Part shown: one piece after another, positions 7,938-17,126 of the stretch | How positions within the stretch are numbered: position 1 is the stretch's first letter | How the letters are laid out: each line of letters starts with the position of its first letter | NCBI GenBank assembly: GCA_963812255.1 | Contig: CAWEUM010000005.1 | Coordinates: forward strand, 186,001 to 250,000 | Source of the DNA: DATJGR01 sp963812255 | GTDB lineage: Bacteria; Pseudomonadota; Gammaproteobacteria; Pseudomonadales; Azotimanducaceae | Length of the DNA: 64,000 nucleotides | Direction of reading: 5' to 3' | Notes under the pieces: generated by a model | Database searches by the model: none | Told to the model about the DNA's origin: nothing | What the model saw: the letters and a program-made list of their open reading frames with translations, nothing else | Translations under genes and position numbers: made by a program

Positions 7938-9643
7938 GGCGCAAGGCCCGCGACCCTCAGCGCTTTGTAAGTCGCATAGCCTCCTGACAGATTCCGCGAT
8001 CGATACCCGTGCTGCGCCAGGAATCGTGTTGCGAAATATCCGCGCTGCCCCACGGCGCAGTACGCCCAGATGTCGCGATCCTTTGGCAGCTCGACGTAAC
8101 GCGACCGCAGCTCAGAGAGCGGCATATTGATCGCCTTTGGTATGTGCCCGTGGCCAAACTCGTCGCGTTCGCGCACGTCCAGCAACAAGGCGTCCGTGCC
8201 GTCAAGCTCCAACCAATTCGCCACGGGCATGTCGTCATTCAGCACGTTTTCGGCAAGCATGCCGGCGAGGTTGACCGGGTCCTTTGCGGCGCCAAATTGC
8301 GGCGCGTAGCAGAGCTCCGCCTCAGCAAGATCGTGCACCGTCCCGTGGAATTGAATTGCCGTGGCGATGACATCAATACGCTTCTCCACGCCTTCAAAAC
8401 CCACCGCTTGCGCGCCGAGGATACGGCCATCGGGCACGGAGAATACGAGTTTGAGATGAATCTGCCGTGCACCCGGGTAGTAGCCCGCGTGATGGCCCGG
8501 GTGGAGGTACACTTTCTCGAAGCTCGTGACTCCGGCGCGTCGCAGTCCCTTCTCGCTGGCACCGGTCGATGCGACGGTCAGACCCAACACACCCACCACC
8601 GCAGTTGCCTGCACGCCGCGGAACCGCGTCGCGCGACCGGCGATCGATTCGGCGGCAACGCGTCCTTCCCGATTGGCCGGTCCCGCGAGAGGCAGCACCG
8701 TTTCTTGACCCGTAAGCACGTCTTGCACTTCAACAGCGTCGCCCACAGCCCAGATACGCGGATCGGTCGTGCGCATCTGCGTATCGACGACTATGCCGCC
8801 GCGCGGGCCAATCTCAAGACCAGCGTCCTTGGCAAGCACTGTCTCAGGCCGCACCCCAACAGCCAGGATGACGAGATCCGCAGACAAGCGTGCACCACTC
8901 TCTGCCACGACAATCAAGCCGGCGTCGTTGCGCTTTTCGATGCGCGCAAGTCCGTCACCCAAATGGAGCTGCACGCCTTTCGCAGCAAGGTGTTCCCTCA
9001 CTGGTGCCGCCATCTCAGGGTCGAGAGGCGGCATGACCTGGGGCAACTTCTCCAGCACCGCGACCGTCAGCTCGCGATGGATCAGATTCTCAACCATCTC
9101 CAAGCCGATGAACCCGCCGCCGACCACAACGGCAGTCTTGGCGCTATGGTCCGTAATCCATGAGCGGATGCGGCGCGAGTCCGGGATCGTGCGGACGGCG
9201 AATACGCCGGGCAAGTCTATGCCCGGGAGCAGGGGTCGAATCGGCGCGGCGCCGGGCGATAGGACGAGCACATCGTAGCGCTCCAGCCGGGTGTTGCCCG
9301 TGCGCGCGTCGCGCACACTGACCGTGTGCAAGTTTCGGTCGATGCTCGCGACTTCAGTCTCGGTGCACACTTCGATATTGAACCGCTCATGGAACATCTC
9401 TGGCGACGCCACCAGTAGCCTGCTCTCATCAGAGATGACGTTGCCGACGTAGTACGGCAGTCCGCAGTTCGCGAACGAGACGTACGGACCGCGGTCGATC
9501 AATACGATCTCGACAGACTCGTCGAGCCGCCTCAGTCGCGCCGCGCAGGAAGCGCCGCCCGCTACACCCCCGACAATGAGCACGCGACGGAATGTGCCAG
9601 TGGTGGGCGAAGCGGTCGATTGCGGGTCAGTTTGGTGGGACAT
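7934..9643 (-). CDS. CoA-disulfide reductase-like flavoprotein fused to a rhodanese domain
   Basis: A 569-aa pyridine nucleotide-disulfide oxidoreductase of the CoADR-RHD type. Residues about 18-460 hold FAD and NAD(P)H domains (VLIVGGVAGGASCAARL and VVVGGGFIGLEMVENL) with the single redox Cys at residue 60 in SFANCGLPYY. The C-terminal rhodanese domain carries its active-site Cys at residue 529 (WAYCAVGQRGY). Such enzymes reduce CoA persulfides or polysulfides using NADH. I chose the ATG at 9643 because GGAGG lies 6 nt upstream; an in-frame ATG at 9688 has no RBS. All key residues are intact. Confidence 0.93.
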   Translation of the reverse strand: MSHQTDPQSTASPTTGTFRRVLIVGGVAGGASCAARLRRLDESVEIVLIDRGPYVSFANCGLPYYVGNVISDESRLLVASPEMFHERFNIEVCTETEVASIDRNLHTVSVRDARTGNTRLERYDVLVLSPGAAPIRPLLPGIDLPGVFAVRTIPDSRRIRSWITDHSAKTAVVVGGGFIGLEMVENLIHRELTVAVLEKLPQVMPPLDPEMAAPVREHLAAKGVQLHLGDGLARIEKRNDAGLIVVAESGARLSADLVILAVGVRPETVLAKDAGLEIGPRGGIVVDTQMRTTDPRIWAVGDAVEVQDVLTGQETVLPLAGPANREGRVAAESIAGRATRFRGVQATAVVGVLGLTVASTGASEKGLRRAGVTSFEKVYLHPGHHAGYYPGARQIHLKLVFSVPDGRILGAQAVGFEGVEKRIDVIATAIQFHGTVHDLAEAELCYAPQFGAAKDPVNLAGMLAENVLNDDMPVANWLELDGTDALLLDVRERDEFGHGHIPKAINMPLSELRSRYVELPKDRDIWAYCAVGQRGYFATRFLAQHGYRSRNLSGGYATYKALRVAGLAP

Positions 9644-10397
9644 GCGGCCTCCGATCAAAGACGGTGTGCGTTTCGCAAACATCGGCACGAGACGTCATCT
9701 TGGCTGCTGACTGCGCGCTATGACAGACCTCACCCGCATGCGAGGGCAGTCGTGCAACGATCACAAAGCTAAGTTCTCGCGCAGGTCGCATCGATCTTTC
9801 GCACGTGAGCGCAAAAGATGGCGACAACTCCGAGGCACGACGTTTCCAATCGGCAGACCAACAACATGCAGCGATGAAGCTCACGTGCGGATTTTCCGAC
9901 AAGCAGAAGGGATCTGATCCGTTGAGAACATTTCGAGCGTTGGCGGTTCAGGTCATTACGGTGCTGGAACAGTCGGATGAGTGTTTGATCGACTCGACAG
10001 CCGTAGCTGAACGACTTCCGCTTGCGCGATGTTGATCGTGGGACACCACTCCCTGACCCGAACAGTGCCTATATCCGGCGACGCAGAGCCTCTCGGTAGA
10101 AGAGACCATCTGCGCCAGTACCTCGCGCGACCGTTCGAAACGCTCGACGCGCCGCGACCGTTCGACGCCGCGCACACGGTACGGCACCTGATGCGCGGCC
10201 GCGAGATGGACGGCCTCACGCGGCACGATGTCGATCCGGAAGATTTGCGGCGCAATGATCAGGGCCGGGTAGTGAAAGACCTTGCCGTCACATTTCTAGC
10301 AATAAAGTCGATGCCTCGGTCATCGACCTCGGTGCCGCAAGCCTCGGCCGACCGGCTCTCCAACCCAGCTGCTTCCGCACGAAAGCGCGCGTGCCGA
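9644..10397. other. No recognisable gene
   Basis: Frames of 70-100 codons occur on both strands, none with a family match. A minus-strand stretch at about 10.03-10.27 kb (VPREAVHLAAAHQVPYRV and onward) has coding-like composition but no identifiable domain or start and may be a relic. Confidence 0.4.
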
Positions 10398-10655
10398 CTA
10401 CGACGCGGCTGCCGGGCTCCCGGCGGCTTCCAGCCACTGCTCCACCTTCGCACGGCTGGGCACGCCTCCGGCGTGCACGACCTTGCCGTCAATCACCACG
10501 CCTGGCGTGGACATGACGCCATAGCCGGCGATGTCTCGCGGTTCCTCGACCTTGCCGAGGGTGATGGGAACACCGTTGTCGCGAGCGACCTGTTCTATCA
10601 GCGCGATGGTGTTCTTGCATTTGGCACAACCGCTGCCAAGGACCTTGACGTCCAT
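10398..10655 (-). CDS. Thioredoxin-like small redox protein (TM0996/MTH895 type)
   Basis: An 85-aa protein beginning MDVKVLGSGCAKCKNTIAL, with the CxxC active site in GCAKC close to the N-terminus and the cis-Pro region in MSTPGVVIDGKVV, as in redox-active disulfide protein 2. AGGAG before the ATG at 10655 fixes the start. It lies 34 nt after the stop of the permease gene on the same strand, a pairing common for this permease family. It probably supplies or receives electrons in the same metal/metalloid or sulfur process; the substrate is not shown. Confidence 0.88.
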   Translation of the reverse strand: MDVKVLGSGCAKCKNTIALIEQVARDNGVPITLGKVEEPRDIAGYGVMSTPGVVIDGKVVHAGGVPSRAKVEQWLEAAGSPAAAS

Positions 10656-10689
10656 GGAATTCTCCTTGCTTGGGGACGGATACATTCGC

Positions 10690-11742
10690 TCAGACCACTG
10701 CATTGAAGACAAAGCCGACCAGCAGGATGCCGGTCGCGACGATGGCGCCGAAGGCGACGATCAAGCGCAGCTTGAGCACCTTGCGCAGGATGATCATCTC
10801 GGGCAACGACAGCGCGATCACGCTCATCATGAAGGCCAGCACCGTGCCCAGCGCCGCACCTTTGGCGAGCAGCGCCTGCACGATGGGGATCACGCCTGCG
10901 GCGTTGGTGTACATCGGTACACCGATCAGCACCGCCAGCGGCACCGACCACCACACCTGCTTGCCCATGATCGAAGCCATGAAGTCCTCGGGCACCCAGC
11001 CGTGGATCGCCGCGCCGATGGCGATGCCGGCCAGGATGTAGGGCCACACCTTGCCGACGATCGCGCGTACGCTGGCCATGCCCGCCTCGATTCGCTCTGC
11101 CAGCAACAGCGTGTCGGTGCCGCTGGTGGCCTGCACCCGCGGCATGTCGTGCACCCAGTCCTCGAGGTGTCGCTCCATCTTCAGGCGGCCAATCACCCAG
11201 CCGGCCACGACGGCAACGGCCAGGCCCAGTCCCATGTAGAGCAGCGCGATCTTCCAGCCGAACAGGCCGAACAACAACGCGAGCGCGACCTCGTTGACCA
11301 TGGGTGCAGAGATCAGGAACGAGAAGGTCACGCCCAGCGGCACGCCCGCCTGCACGAAGCCAATGAACAACGGCACTGCTGAGCACGAACAGAACGGTGT
11401 GACGATGCCCAGCGTTGCGGCCATCACGTTTGCCAGCCCCTCGGTCCGCCCGGCAAGCAGAGCGCGGGTGCGCTCGGGCGTGAAGTACGAATTCACCATG
11501 CCCATCACGAAGACAACAGCGGTGAGCAGAAGCAGCACCTTCGGCGTGTCGTAGAAGAAAAATTGCAGCGCGCCGCCTAGGTGGCTTTGGCGATCCACCG
11601 GCAGGACCGCCACCAGCGCCTCGGACGCCGGGATCAGCGACTGATACAGCGCCCACCACAGCAGCGCGGCCAACAGCAGGACCATCCTCGGGTGCTCGCG
11701 CGGCAAGCGCTGGGTTCGTTCGGACAAAGTCAGAGTCGTCAT
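10690..11742 (-). CDS. Permease of the DUF318/ArsP-like family
   Basis: About 350 aa with eight or more membrane helices. The diagnostic TPFCSCSAVPLFIGF motif supplies paired cysteines, and SAPMVNEVALALLFG and VPMYTNAAGVIPI follow, as in the permease family that includes ArsP-type organoarsenical and related metal exporters. Substrate cannot be read from sequence. The ATG at 11742 gives the usual N-terminus; an ATG at 11757 is also possible. The thioredoxin-like gene follows in the same operon. Upstream is an IS3 OrfA fragment, so the native regulator may have been lost. Confidence 0.85.
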   Translation of the reverse strand: MTTLTLSERTQRLPREHPRMVLLLAALLWWALYQSLIPASEALVAVLPVDRQSHLGGALQFFFYDTPKVLLLLTAVVFVMGMVNSYFTPERTRALLAGRTEGLANVMAATLGIVTPFCSCSAVPLFIGFVQAGVPLGVTFSFLISAPMVNEVALALLFGLFGWKIALLYMGLGLAVAVVAGWVIGRLKMERHLEDWVHDMPRVQATSGTDTLLLAERIEAGMASVRAIVGKVWPYILAGIAIGAAIHGWVPEDFMASIMGKQVWWSVPLAVLIGVPMYTNAAGVIPIVQALLAKGAALGTVLAFMMSVIALSLPEMIILRKVLKLRLIVAFGAIVATGILLVGFVFNAVV

Positions 11743-11814
11743 GACGATACCCAGCATAAACGACTGGTTGGTGAATTGGGCTGGGTAGTCGCGTGATACT
11801 AGGCCCGACATGGG

Positions 11815-11915
11815 AAGCCATACGGTCGTACTTCGTATTCCACCCGTAGAACGTCTGCTCGGCAGAGCCATGCTTGCGGCACACGTCCCGCGTCACATCC
11901 CTGCTTGTCAGCTCC
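11815..11915 (-). mobile_element. IS3-family OrfA fragment
   Basis: The minus strand encodes ELTSRDVTRDVCRKHGSAEQ followed by TFYGWNTKYDRM, the helix-turn-helix part of IS3-type OrfA (CRKHGxSExTFYxWKxKYGGM). No IR, OrfB or complete OrfA is present here. Confidence 0.6.
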
Positions 11916-11916
11916 G

Positions 11917-12240
11917 CTAGATGGCAGAACGCAGTCGGCTCGAATCCCGCGACCCCCTCTTGGTGCTACCGTGTCCGAAAACGGGACCGACGGAATGGCC
12001 AACAGAGAACTTCCGGCCCAACAGTCCCGCTAAGGCGTATTTTCCCAGAAGAGAGGCTCTCGAGTCGGTCGCGGACGCCCGCTAACGCTTTGAAAGAACG
12101 GGACGTTCTCAGGGCGCTAGCGGGACCGACACAAACCTGCATGACTAGATGGCGGCGCGTAGTCACTTCGAACCCAAAACCCCTCTTGCTGCTACCGCGT
12201 CCCGAAACGGGGCTGACGAAATGGCGAACAGAGAACGCTC
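11917..12240. repeat. Intergenic repeat, one full unit (about 228 bp) plus partial second unit
   Basis: The block starting CTAGATGGC at 11917 recurs at 12145. Both copies run through a CTCTTG(G/C)TGCTACCG segment and then end with the shared words GGCxAACAGAGAAC. A third, diverged copy is at 14216-14440. The units contain no intact gene. Confidence 0.6.
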
Positions 12241-12292
12241 GCCCAGGCGTAGACTCGATCGATTGCGGATCTCGGAGAGTGCTGGAGGGAGC

Positions 12293-14098
12293 ATGAAGAA
12301 AGTCTTCCCAGCCTATCAGGGCGACCGACCCTACGCATTCGTCAGCTATTGCCATGCCGATGCCGGCGCCGTCTACCCCGAACTCGAGCGCCTGCAGACT
12401 CTAGGTTTCAACGTCTGGTACGACGAAGGCATCAGCCCTGGCTCGGTATGGCGCGACGAGTTGGCCCGACGAATCGAGAATTGCAGCATTTTTCTTTTGT
12501 ATGTTTCCAACGCTGCCTGCAAATCCGACAACTGCCTCCAAGAGCTCAATTTGGCTTTAAACAGCGGCCGTGCACTGCTGGCCGTGTTTCTCGAGGCGAC
12601 GGAGCTTCCGCCAGGGCTACGCCTCAGCTTGTCCGACCGGCAGGCAATCCTCAAGTACCAGCTTCCTCAGGCCGCCTATCAAAGCAAGCTTGAAGCCGCG
12701 ATCCGGGAGCGACTGCCGATGGACGGGACCACCACGACTGCGGTTCGAGCGGCCCCGGTACCCGCACCCAGGTCGCGCCGACGAATGAGGTTGGCAGTTG
12801 CCGCCGCTGCCACCCTGGCCATCGTCGCTGTCGCCGCTGTCGTCTATTCGAGGCAGATGTCGCACGCCCCATTGGTCGAGGCGCAAGACGTCGCAGCGCT
12901 TTCGTTCGACGATCGGCCAGCGATCGCGGTACTGCCATTCAAGAACCTGAGTGGTAACGCGGACGACGAGTATTTCGTCGATGGCCTGACGGAGGACCTG
13001 ATCAATCGGCTAGGTAGCTGGCGTCAGTTTCCGGTTATCGGCAGCCTCTCAAGCTTTGGCTATCGGAATGATTCGAAGGATGCCAATCAGGTCGCCAAAG
13101 AACTCAATGCCCGCTACCTCGTGCAAGGCAGCGTGCGACGCAGCGCAGACGCCGTGCGCGTAAACGTCAGCGTATACGATTCGACAAGCGGCGTGCAGAT
13201 CTGGAACGATCACTATGATCGCCCCTTTGGTGATGTGTTGGTCATTCAGGATGCGATCAGCGAAGCGATCGTTGGCGCAATGTATCCCGAACTGCAGGGT
13301 TTCGACCAGAAACGCGCCCTACGACGCAACCCGGAAGATCTGACCGCATGGGACCTGGCCCAGCGCGGCGCGTGGCATTTTGGGCGCTTCACAGCAGCGG
13401 ACAACGCGATGGCGATCGGATACTTCGAGCAGTCGATCGCACGAGACCCCACTTCCGCAACCGCTGAGGCCCAGTTGACAGAGGCGCACTACATCGATGT
13501 TAGCGCCGGTTGGACAGACGACCCCGAGGACAGCATCGCCCAAATCGTACAGTCTGCGGAGCGGGCTGTAGTGCTGGACAGCCAGAATGGGAGAAGCCAG
13601 CACGCGCTCGGGCACGCCTATGCGTTGACGGGCAATCGGGCAGGAATGATCCAAGCTTTCAAAACTTCCCTCGAGTTGGATCCAAGTTCGTCCTTGGGGC
13701 GGATCTGCGCGGGGGAAGGACTCGCCATAGCCGGTGAGTCCGACACTGCAATCGAGGTACTCGATCGAAACTTGCAATTGAGTCCGAAGGACTCTTTGGC
13801 GTCCTTTACGTATCACGCGATGGCACTGGCCTATTTCGCGAAGGAAAACTACGACGCTTCGGTTCATTTCGCCCAGCTCGCGTTGTCTAACAACCCTCAA
13901 AACGCTTTTTTCCAGCGAACGCTGGCGGCGGGCCTTGCTCGTGCCGGACGCGTGGACGAAGCTCGCGCTGCGCTTGCACGAGCAACCGAGCTGGATCCGA
14001 AGTTCTCGCTGGGCGGCGGGCGACGCATCATGCTCGCCGGCAATCCCGAGATGGCCGATAGTTACATGAGCGGATTGCGAATGGCTGGGCTCAAGTAG
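12293..14098 (+). CDS. TIR domain protein with TM helix, TolB-like domain and TPR repeats
   Basis: The 601-aa protein starts at ATG 12293 behind GGAGGG. Residues 1-135 form a TIR domain (YAFVSYCHADAGAVYPELER, GFNVWYDEGISPG), with a candidate catalytic Glu84 in SDNCLQELN, the usual TIR WCxxEL position. A basic stretch and one membrane helix follow at about 165-186. Residues from about 209 are TolB-like (AIAVLPFKNLSGNADDEYF, VDGLTEDLINRLG), and TPR repeats fill about 370-590. This layout is known from cyclase-like or defence/signalling proteins in which the TIR part faces the cytoplasm. No partner gene is adjacent; repeats flank it on both sides. Confidence 0.85.
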   Translation: MKKVFPAYQGDRPYAFVSYCHADAGAVYPELERLQTLGFNVWYDEGISPGSVWRDELARRIENCSIFLLYVSNAACKSDNCLQELNLALNSGRALLAVFLEATELPPGLRLSLSDRQAILKYQLPQAAYQSKLEAAIRERLPMDGTTTTAVRAAPVPAPRSRRRMRLAVAAAATLAIVAVAAVVYSRQMSHAPLVEAQDVAALSFDDRPAIAVLPFKNLSGNADDEYFVDGLTEDLINRLGSWRQFPVIGSLSSFGYRNDSKDANQVAKELNARYLVQGSVRRSADAVRVNVSVYDSTSGVQIWNDHYDRPFGDVLVIQDAISEAIVGAMYPELQGFDQKRALRRNPEDLTAWDLAQRGAWHFGRFTAADNAMAIGYFEQSIARDPTSATAEAQLTEAHYIDVSAGWTDDPEDSIAQIVQSAERAVVLDSQNGRSQHALGHAYALTGNRAGMIQAFKTSLELDPSSSLGRICAGEGLAIAGESDTAIEVLDRNLQLSPKDSLASFTYHAMALAYFAKENYDASVHFAQLALSNNPQNAFFQRTLAAGLARAGRVDEARAALARATELDPKFSLGGGRRIMLAGNPEMADSYMSGLRMAGLK

Positions 14099-14215
14099 TC
14101 GGCAAGGCTGCTATCTCACGATCAAGTCATCCCAATAGGGGAAACGCGGGAACTCGGATGACGGAGCCCGTGCCGCGCTACTCGACGTAATCTGCAATCA
14201 CTGATAGGAACGGAA

Positions 14216-14440
14216 CGAAGCGGCGAACAGAGATCAATCTCCCAACGACGCTTCTAAGGCGTGCATTTGAAGAAGAGAGACTTTCGAGCTAATCCAAGAG
14301 TCCGCCAACGATTTGAAGGCACGGTGGCCCAAACTCGGCCAGCGGGACCGACACAAAAGTGCGTGACTAGATGGCGGAGCGCAGTCGGCCCGAACCCGAG
14401 ACCCTCTTCCGCGTTCCCGCCACGTTATCGGGACGGTACG
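14216..14440. repeat. Third copy of the 12-kb intergenic repeat
   Basis: Aligns by eye with 11992-12215: CTAAGGCGT, AAGAAGAGAGACT, TTTGAA, then GGGACCGACACAAA and TGACTAGATGGCGG in the same order and spacing. Its 3' end overlaps the last codons of the DUF5996 gene on the opposite strand. Confidence 0.55.
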
Positions 14441-15390
14441 AGTCCACGCTCAAGCGCGTCGCGATCCCACTTCGCATTGTCCGCCGCCGCCTCATAGGTA
14501 CTCTGGAGAAATTCAAGAAGCACCTCGTCAGGTGATGCGGCTTCTCTAACCTCGTTATACGGGAGTAAAAACTCTCCCAGCTTGTTGGAGTAATGCGCTC
14601 CACTCGGCGAAACGTTTGCCTTTGAGAATCCAGCTGGGGCCGGATAGGCATAGGAATAGAAGGACGCATTCTCGACCCCGCTCCCGCCGGGCCAAAACCC
14701 AGCGCTGCTGAGCTCATGAGAATATGCCTCACGTGCAACCCAGTCCGGAAAATTGGGAACTCCCCCCGGATGGGGCGGCGCTTGCCTTCCCGAGAAACGC
14801 GTAACGGCTAGATCGAAGCTGCCCCAGAAGAAGTGGACCGGGCTGCACTTCCCGATGAAGCGGGAACGGAATTCCTTGAAGACGCGATCGACCTGCACGA
14901 GCGCACGCCAAAAGCGCGTGGCGAACTCTCGATCGTAGTGATGGTGCTCAGCGTCCTTGTCGAATGGGATCCCGTCCGCCAATTCGCTGGGGGTCGTATG
15001 GATCCGGATATCGAGACGAAGCGCCGCGAGCGCGGCTAGGACCTCGCGATAGAAGTCGGACACCGGACGAGACTCGAGGGATATCGATCGGCGTGCTCCA
15101 TCCGTCGTTCGAAGCAGGAGTTGATGAGTGAGCAAATCGAAGTCAATCTCGAACGCTCGACCGTTGTAGGGGATCAGGGAAGTTCCGAGTCCGTGCGAAG
15201 TTACATAAAACGGAACGTGCCAGGAGTGGTTGGTCCACGGCGTCCGCGCGAGCCGGATCTTGCCGACTATCTGGGTCCACATATGAAGGGTCGCCGCGGT
15301 TTCAGACCATTCATTGAATGGAAGATCCGGCCAATCACCGCCCTCGGACCTGTTAGTAGGGTTCGTCACGATTCTGAATCCTCGGCTCAA
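14425..15390 (-). CDS. DUF5996 family protein
   Basis: The 321-aa product matches the DUF5996 pattern: WPDLPFNEWSETAATLHMWT near the start, PWTNHSWHVPFYVTSHGLGT, then SPVHFFWGSFDLAVTRFSGR and APPHPGGVPNFPDWVAREAY. It is soluble, with no signal peptide, and its function is unknown. The start is uncertain: TTG at 15390 gives the longest frame, while a GTG seven codons later also fits. The stop lies inside a dispersed repeat, so the final few residues may have been replaced by repeat sequence. It appears monocistronic. Confidence 0.85.
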   Translation of the reverse strand: MSRGFRIVTNPTNRSEGGDWPDLPFNEWSETAATLHMWTQIVGKIRLARTPWTNHSWHVPFYVTSHGLGTSLIPYNGRAFEIDFDLLTHQLLLRTTDGARRSISLESRPVSDFYREVLAALAALRLDIRIHTTPSELADGIPFDKDAEHHHYDREFATRFWRALVQVDRVFKEFRSRFIGKCSPVHFFWGSFDLAVTRFSGRQAPPHPGGVPNFPDWVAREAYSHELSSAGFWPGGSGVENASFYSYAYPAPAGFSKANVSPSGAHYSNKLGEFLLPYNEVREAASPDEVLLEFLQSTYEAAADNAKWDRDALERGLVPSR

Positions 15391-15401
15391 GCTGCGTGGT
15401 C

Positions 15402-15904
15402 ATGCTCACCCTAGTGAACCGCGCCGGGTGCGTCGAGCCGGGAAGACGCGAGAGACCGCGTCAGCGCGCGGATGCCGTCCCGTGCATCCCCACGCTGTTC
15501 GGTGCAACCGCGCGAGGAATCGTCTGCCAGCATCATCGCGTCAACGAGTGCCTGCAGCATCGGCAAGCGGTGCCGTCACGTTCCACGCGAGCGCGCTGCC
15601 GAGGTGATCTTCGGCTATATGTGCGGCAACGACGTCTCTACGAGACTGGCAGCCGCGCACGTCCCAGTTCACCGTGAGCAAGTCCTTCGCCAGCCACGCA
15701 CCGCTCGGTCCATGGATCATCAGCGCCGCATTCGTGCTCGAACCCGGTGACGTGATCTTTACCGGCACGCCCGGGGGCGTGGGCGATGCCATGAAACCAC
15801 CCCGCTTTCTCGTCCCCGGCGACCGAGTGCGAGTAGAAATCGAATCCACCGGCGCGCTGGAGAATGTCTGTGCTGCCGAGGAACTCGCCACGGTCATCGG
15901 ATAA
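15402..15904 (+). pseudogene. Fumarylacetoacetate hydrolase (FAH) family relic
   Basis: The frames read LTLVNRAG, then VIFGYMCGNDVSTR, then DWQPRTSQFTVSKSFASHAP with LGPWI, joined directly to VLEPGDVIFTGTPGGVGDAM, KPPRFLVPGDRVRVEIE and GALENVCAAE. These are FAH-family blocks in correct order, but with frameshifts near 15.6 kb and a deletion after LGPWI that removes about 30 residues. The metal-binding middle part is largely gone. It stands alone, so its pathway is unknown. Confidence 0.75.
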
Positions 15905-16093
15905 AGCAGCGGCCTCTGAACGGCCAACGCCGCTGATGCGACGCAAAGGGCCATCGTCTCAGCTCTAGTCGCGGGTCAAGCGTCAACGACGAGCACTTTG
16001 AAGGTCCCGTCGATGGTATGCGGCTCGCCGTTTACGCCGATCGATCGTGGCGACTGAACCGCGCCGGGTCTCCCGGAGACTCGACGGTTTGAG

Positions 16094-16390
16094 TCAGGCC
16101 GACTGTTCCGATTGATAGTACGCGAGTTCCAGTTCCGCCGATGGCACATTGCCGATTGGTTCCAACCGCCGGCGGTTGTTGAACCGGTCGACCCAAGCGA
16201 AGGGTAGCGAACTCGACGTCCTCCAGGTTTCCACGGACCTCGCTGACGGATCGGTTCTGTCTCGTATAACGCGATAATTGCTTCCGCCAGTGCATTGTCG
16301 TAAGAGTCGCCGGCACTGACGACCGACCGCTCGATACGGGCTTCGGCCAGTCGTTCGGTATATCGGATCGACAGGCACTGGACACCGCGC
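16094..16390 (-). pseudogene. IS3-family transposase C-terminal relic
   Basis: The minus strand reads RYTERLAEARIERSVVSAGD, SYDNALAEAIIALYETEPI and RQRGPWK, then in other frames DVEFATLR and VDRFNNRRRLEPIGNVPSAE. These are the final 100 residues of an IS3-group OrfB, with two frameshifts. The upstream catalytic D residues are lost. Confidence 0.72.
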
Positions 16391-16439
16391 CCTTCTGTTC
16401 GTCAAGTAGCGATCGGGGCTGTGCGATCTCTTGGGCGCG

Positions 16440-16535
16440 TCGTCGGATCAAGGAGTAGACCTCGCGAGCGATGCAGCTCTTCAGGTAGCCGATCGCTTCG
16501 AGCTTGGAATGCCCTTCGGCGATGCGCCTGGCCAC
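16440..16535 (-). mobile_element. IS110/IS1111-type transposase C-terminal fragment
   Basis: About 30 codons (RIAEGHSKLEAIGYLKSCIA, REVYSLI) resemble the C-terminal GKxKxEAIRCLKRxxAREVY block of IS110-type transposases. It abuts the IS3 relic, suggesting nested insertions. Confidence 0.45.
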
Positions 16536-16595
16536 GTACGCCTTCGATCGAGGATAGGCTAAGCGCCATTCGGCGTCGGGCGTTGTCCCTCTTCG

Positions 16596-17126
16596 TCAGA
16601 GTACCTTGCCGCTCAACCCGTCGATCTTGATCTTCTTGGTCGCGTCTCCGCTCCGCACAAAGACGTCGAACTGAACATGATCATGCTCGTGCTCGACTTC
16701 GACCTTGACCGCCTTTCCCTTGGCCTGCTGCTCTGCCATAGCGACGGCTTCCGAAAAGGTCGTCTTTACAGATTCGAGGTCTTTCAGGTTCATCCCGGTG
16801 ACGAAGTTTGTCAGTTTGCCTCGGATATGTTCGTCTTCGATTTTGACGACCTGCCCCGAGTTGGCGTCGACCTTGAACTCCTTTACGCCATCCGCACTCA
16901 AAATCTTGACCTCCCATATGGGGAGTCCTTTCTCGATATCGAATTCAGCACCAACGGTCTTGCCTTGACCTTGTTTCTCCCCAATGTCCACCGCCTTGAC
17001 GATCGAGACAGTGGCGCTCGCAAGTGCCTGGGCTTCACGAGAGGTGGCCGCTTCTGCGTGAGCAGCGCCTCCGAGGCAGGCCACAGTTGCTGCAACGATT
17101 GCATAGGTCGGAACTCGGTTTTTCAT
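16596..17126 (-). CDS. Exported PepSY-domain protein
   Basis: The 176-aa protein starts at ATG 17126 with a Sec signal peptide (MKNRVPTYAIVAATVACLGG, cut after AHAEA). Two PepSY-like repeats follow. The first runs from about 40 to 108 (ALASATVSIVKAVDIGEKQG, EFDIEKGLPIWEVKI, SGQVVKIED); the second from about 115 to 176 (TFSEAVAMAEQQAKGKAVKV, VQFDVFVRSGDATKKIKID, SGKVL). PepSY domains are periplasmic or extracytoplasmic and are thought to modulate peptidases or other envelope proteins. The RBS is weak. Monocistronic between an IS relic and an unassigned stretch. Confidence 0.82.
   Translation of the reverse strand: MKNRVPTYAIVAATVACLGGAAHAEAATSREAQALASATVSIVKAVDIGEKQGQGKTVGAEFDIEKGLPIWEVKILSADGVKEFKVDANSGQVVKIEDEHIRGKLTNFVTGMNLKDLESVKTTFSEAVAMAEQQAKGKAVKVEVEHEHDHVQFDVFVRSGDATKKIKIDGLSGKVL

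Noticed and set aside
8009..9163. 384-codon plus-strand frame
   Set aside because: Antisense to the intact CoA-disulfide-reductase/rhodanese gene, with no domain of its own.
10598..11896. 432-codon minus-strand frame that begins with IS3 OrfA-like text
   Set aside because: After the IS fragment it runs out of frame through the permease and thioredoxin genes and encodes low-complexity Gly/Arg/Ala text.
11917..14440. CTCGAATCCC/CCGAACCC text in the repeats, resembling an antisense tRNA T-arm
   Set aside because: The flanking bases cannot form a 5-bp T-stem, and no acceptor or anticodon arm can be drawn on either strand.
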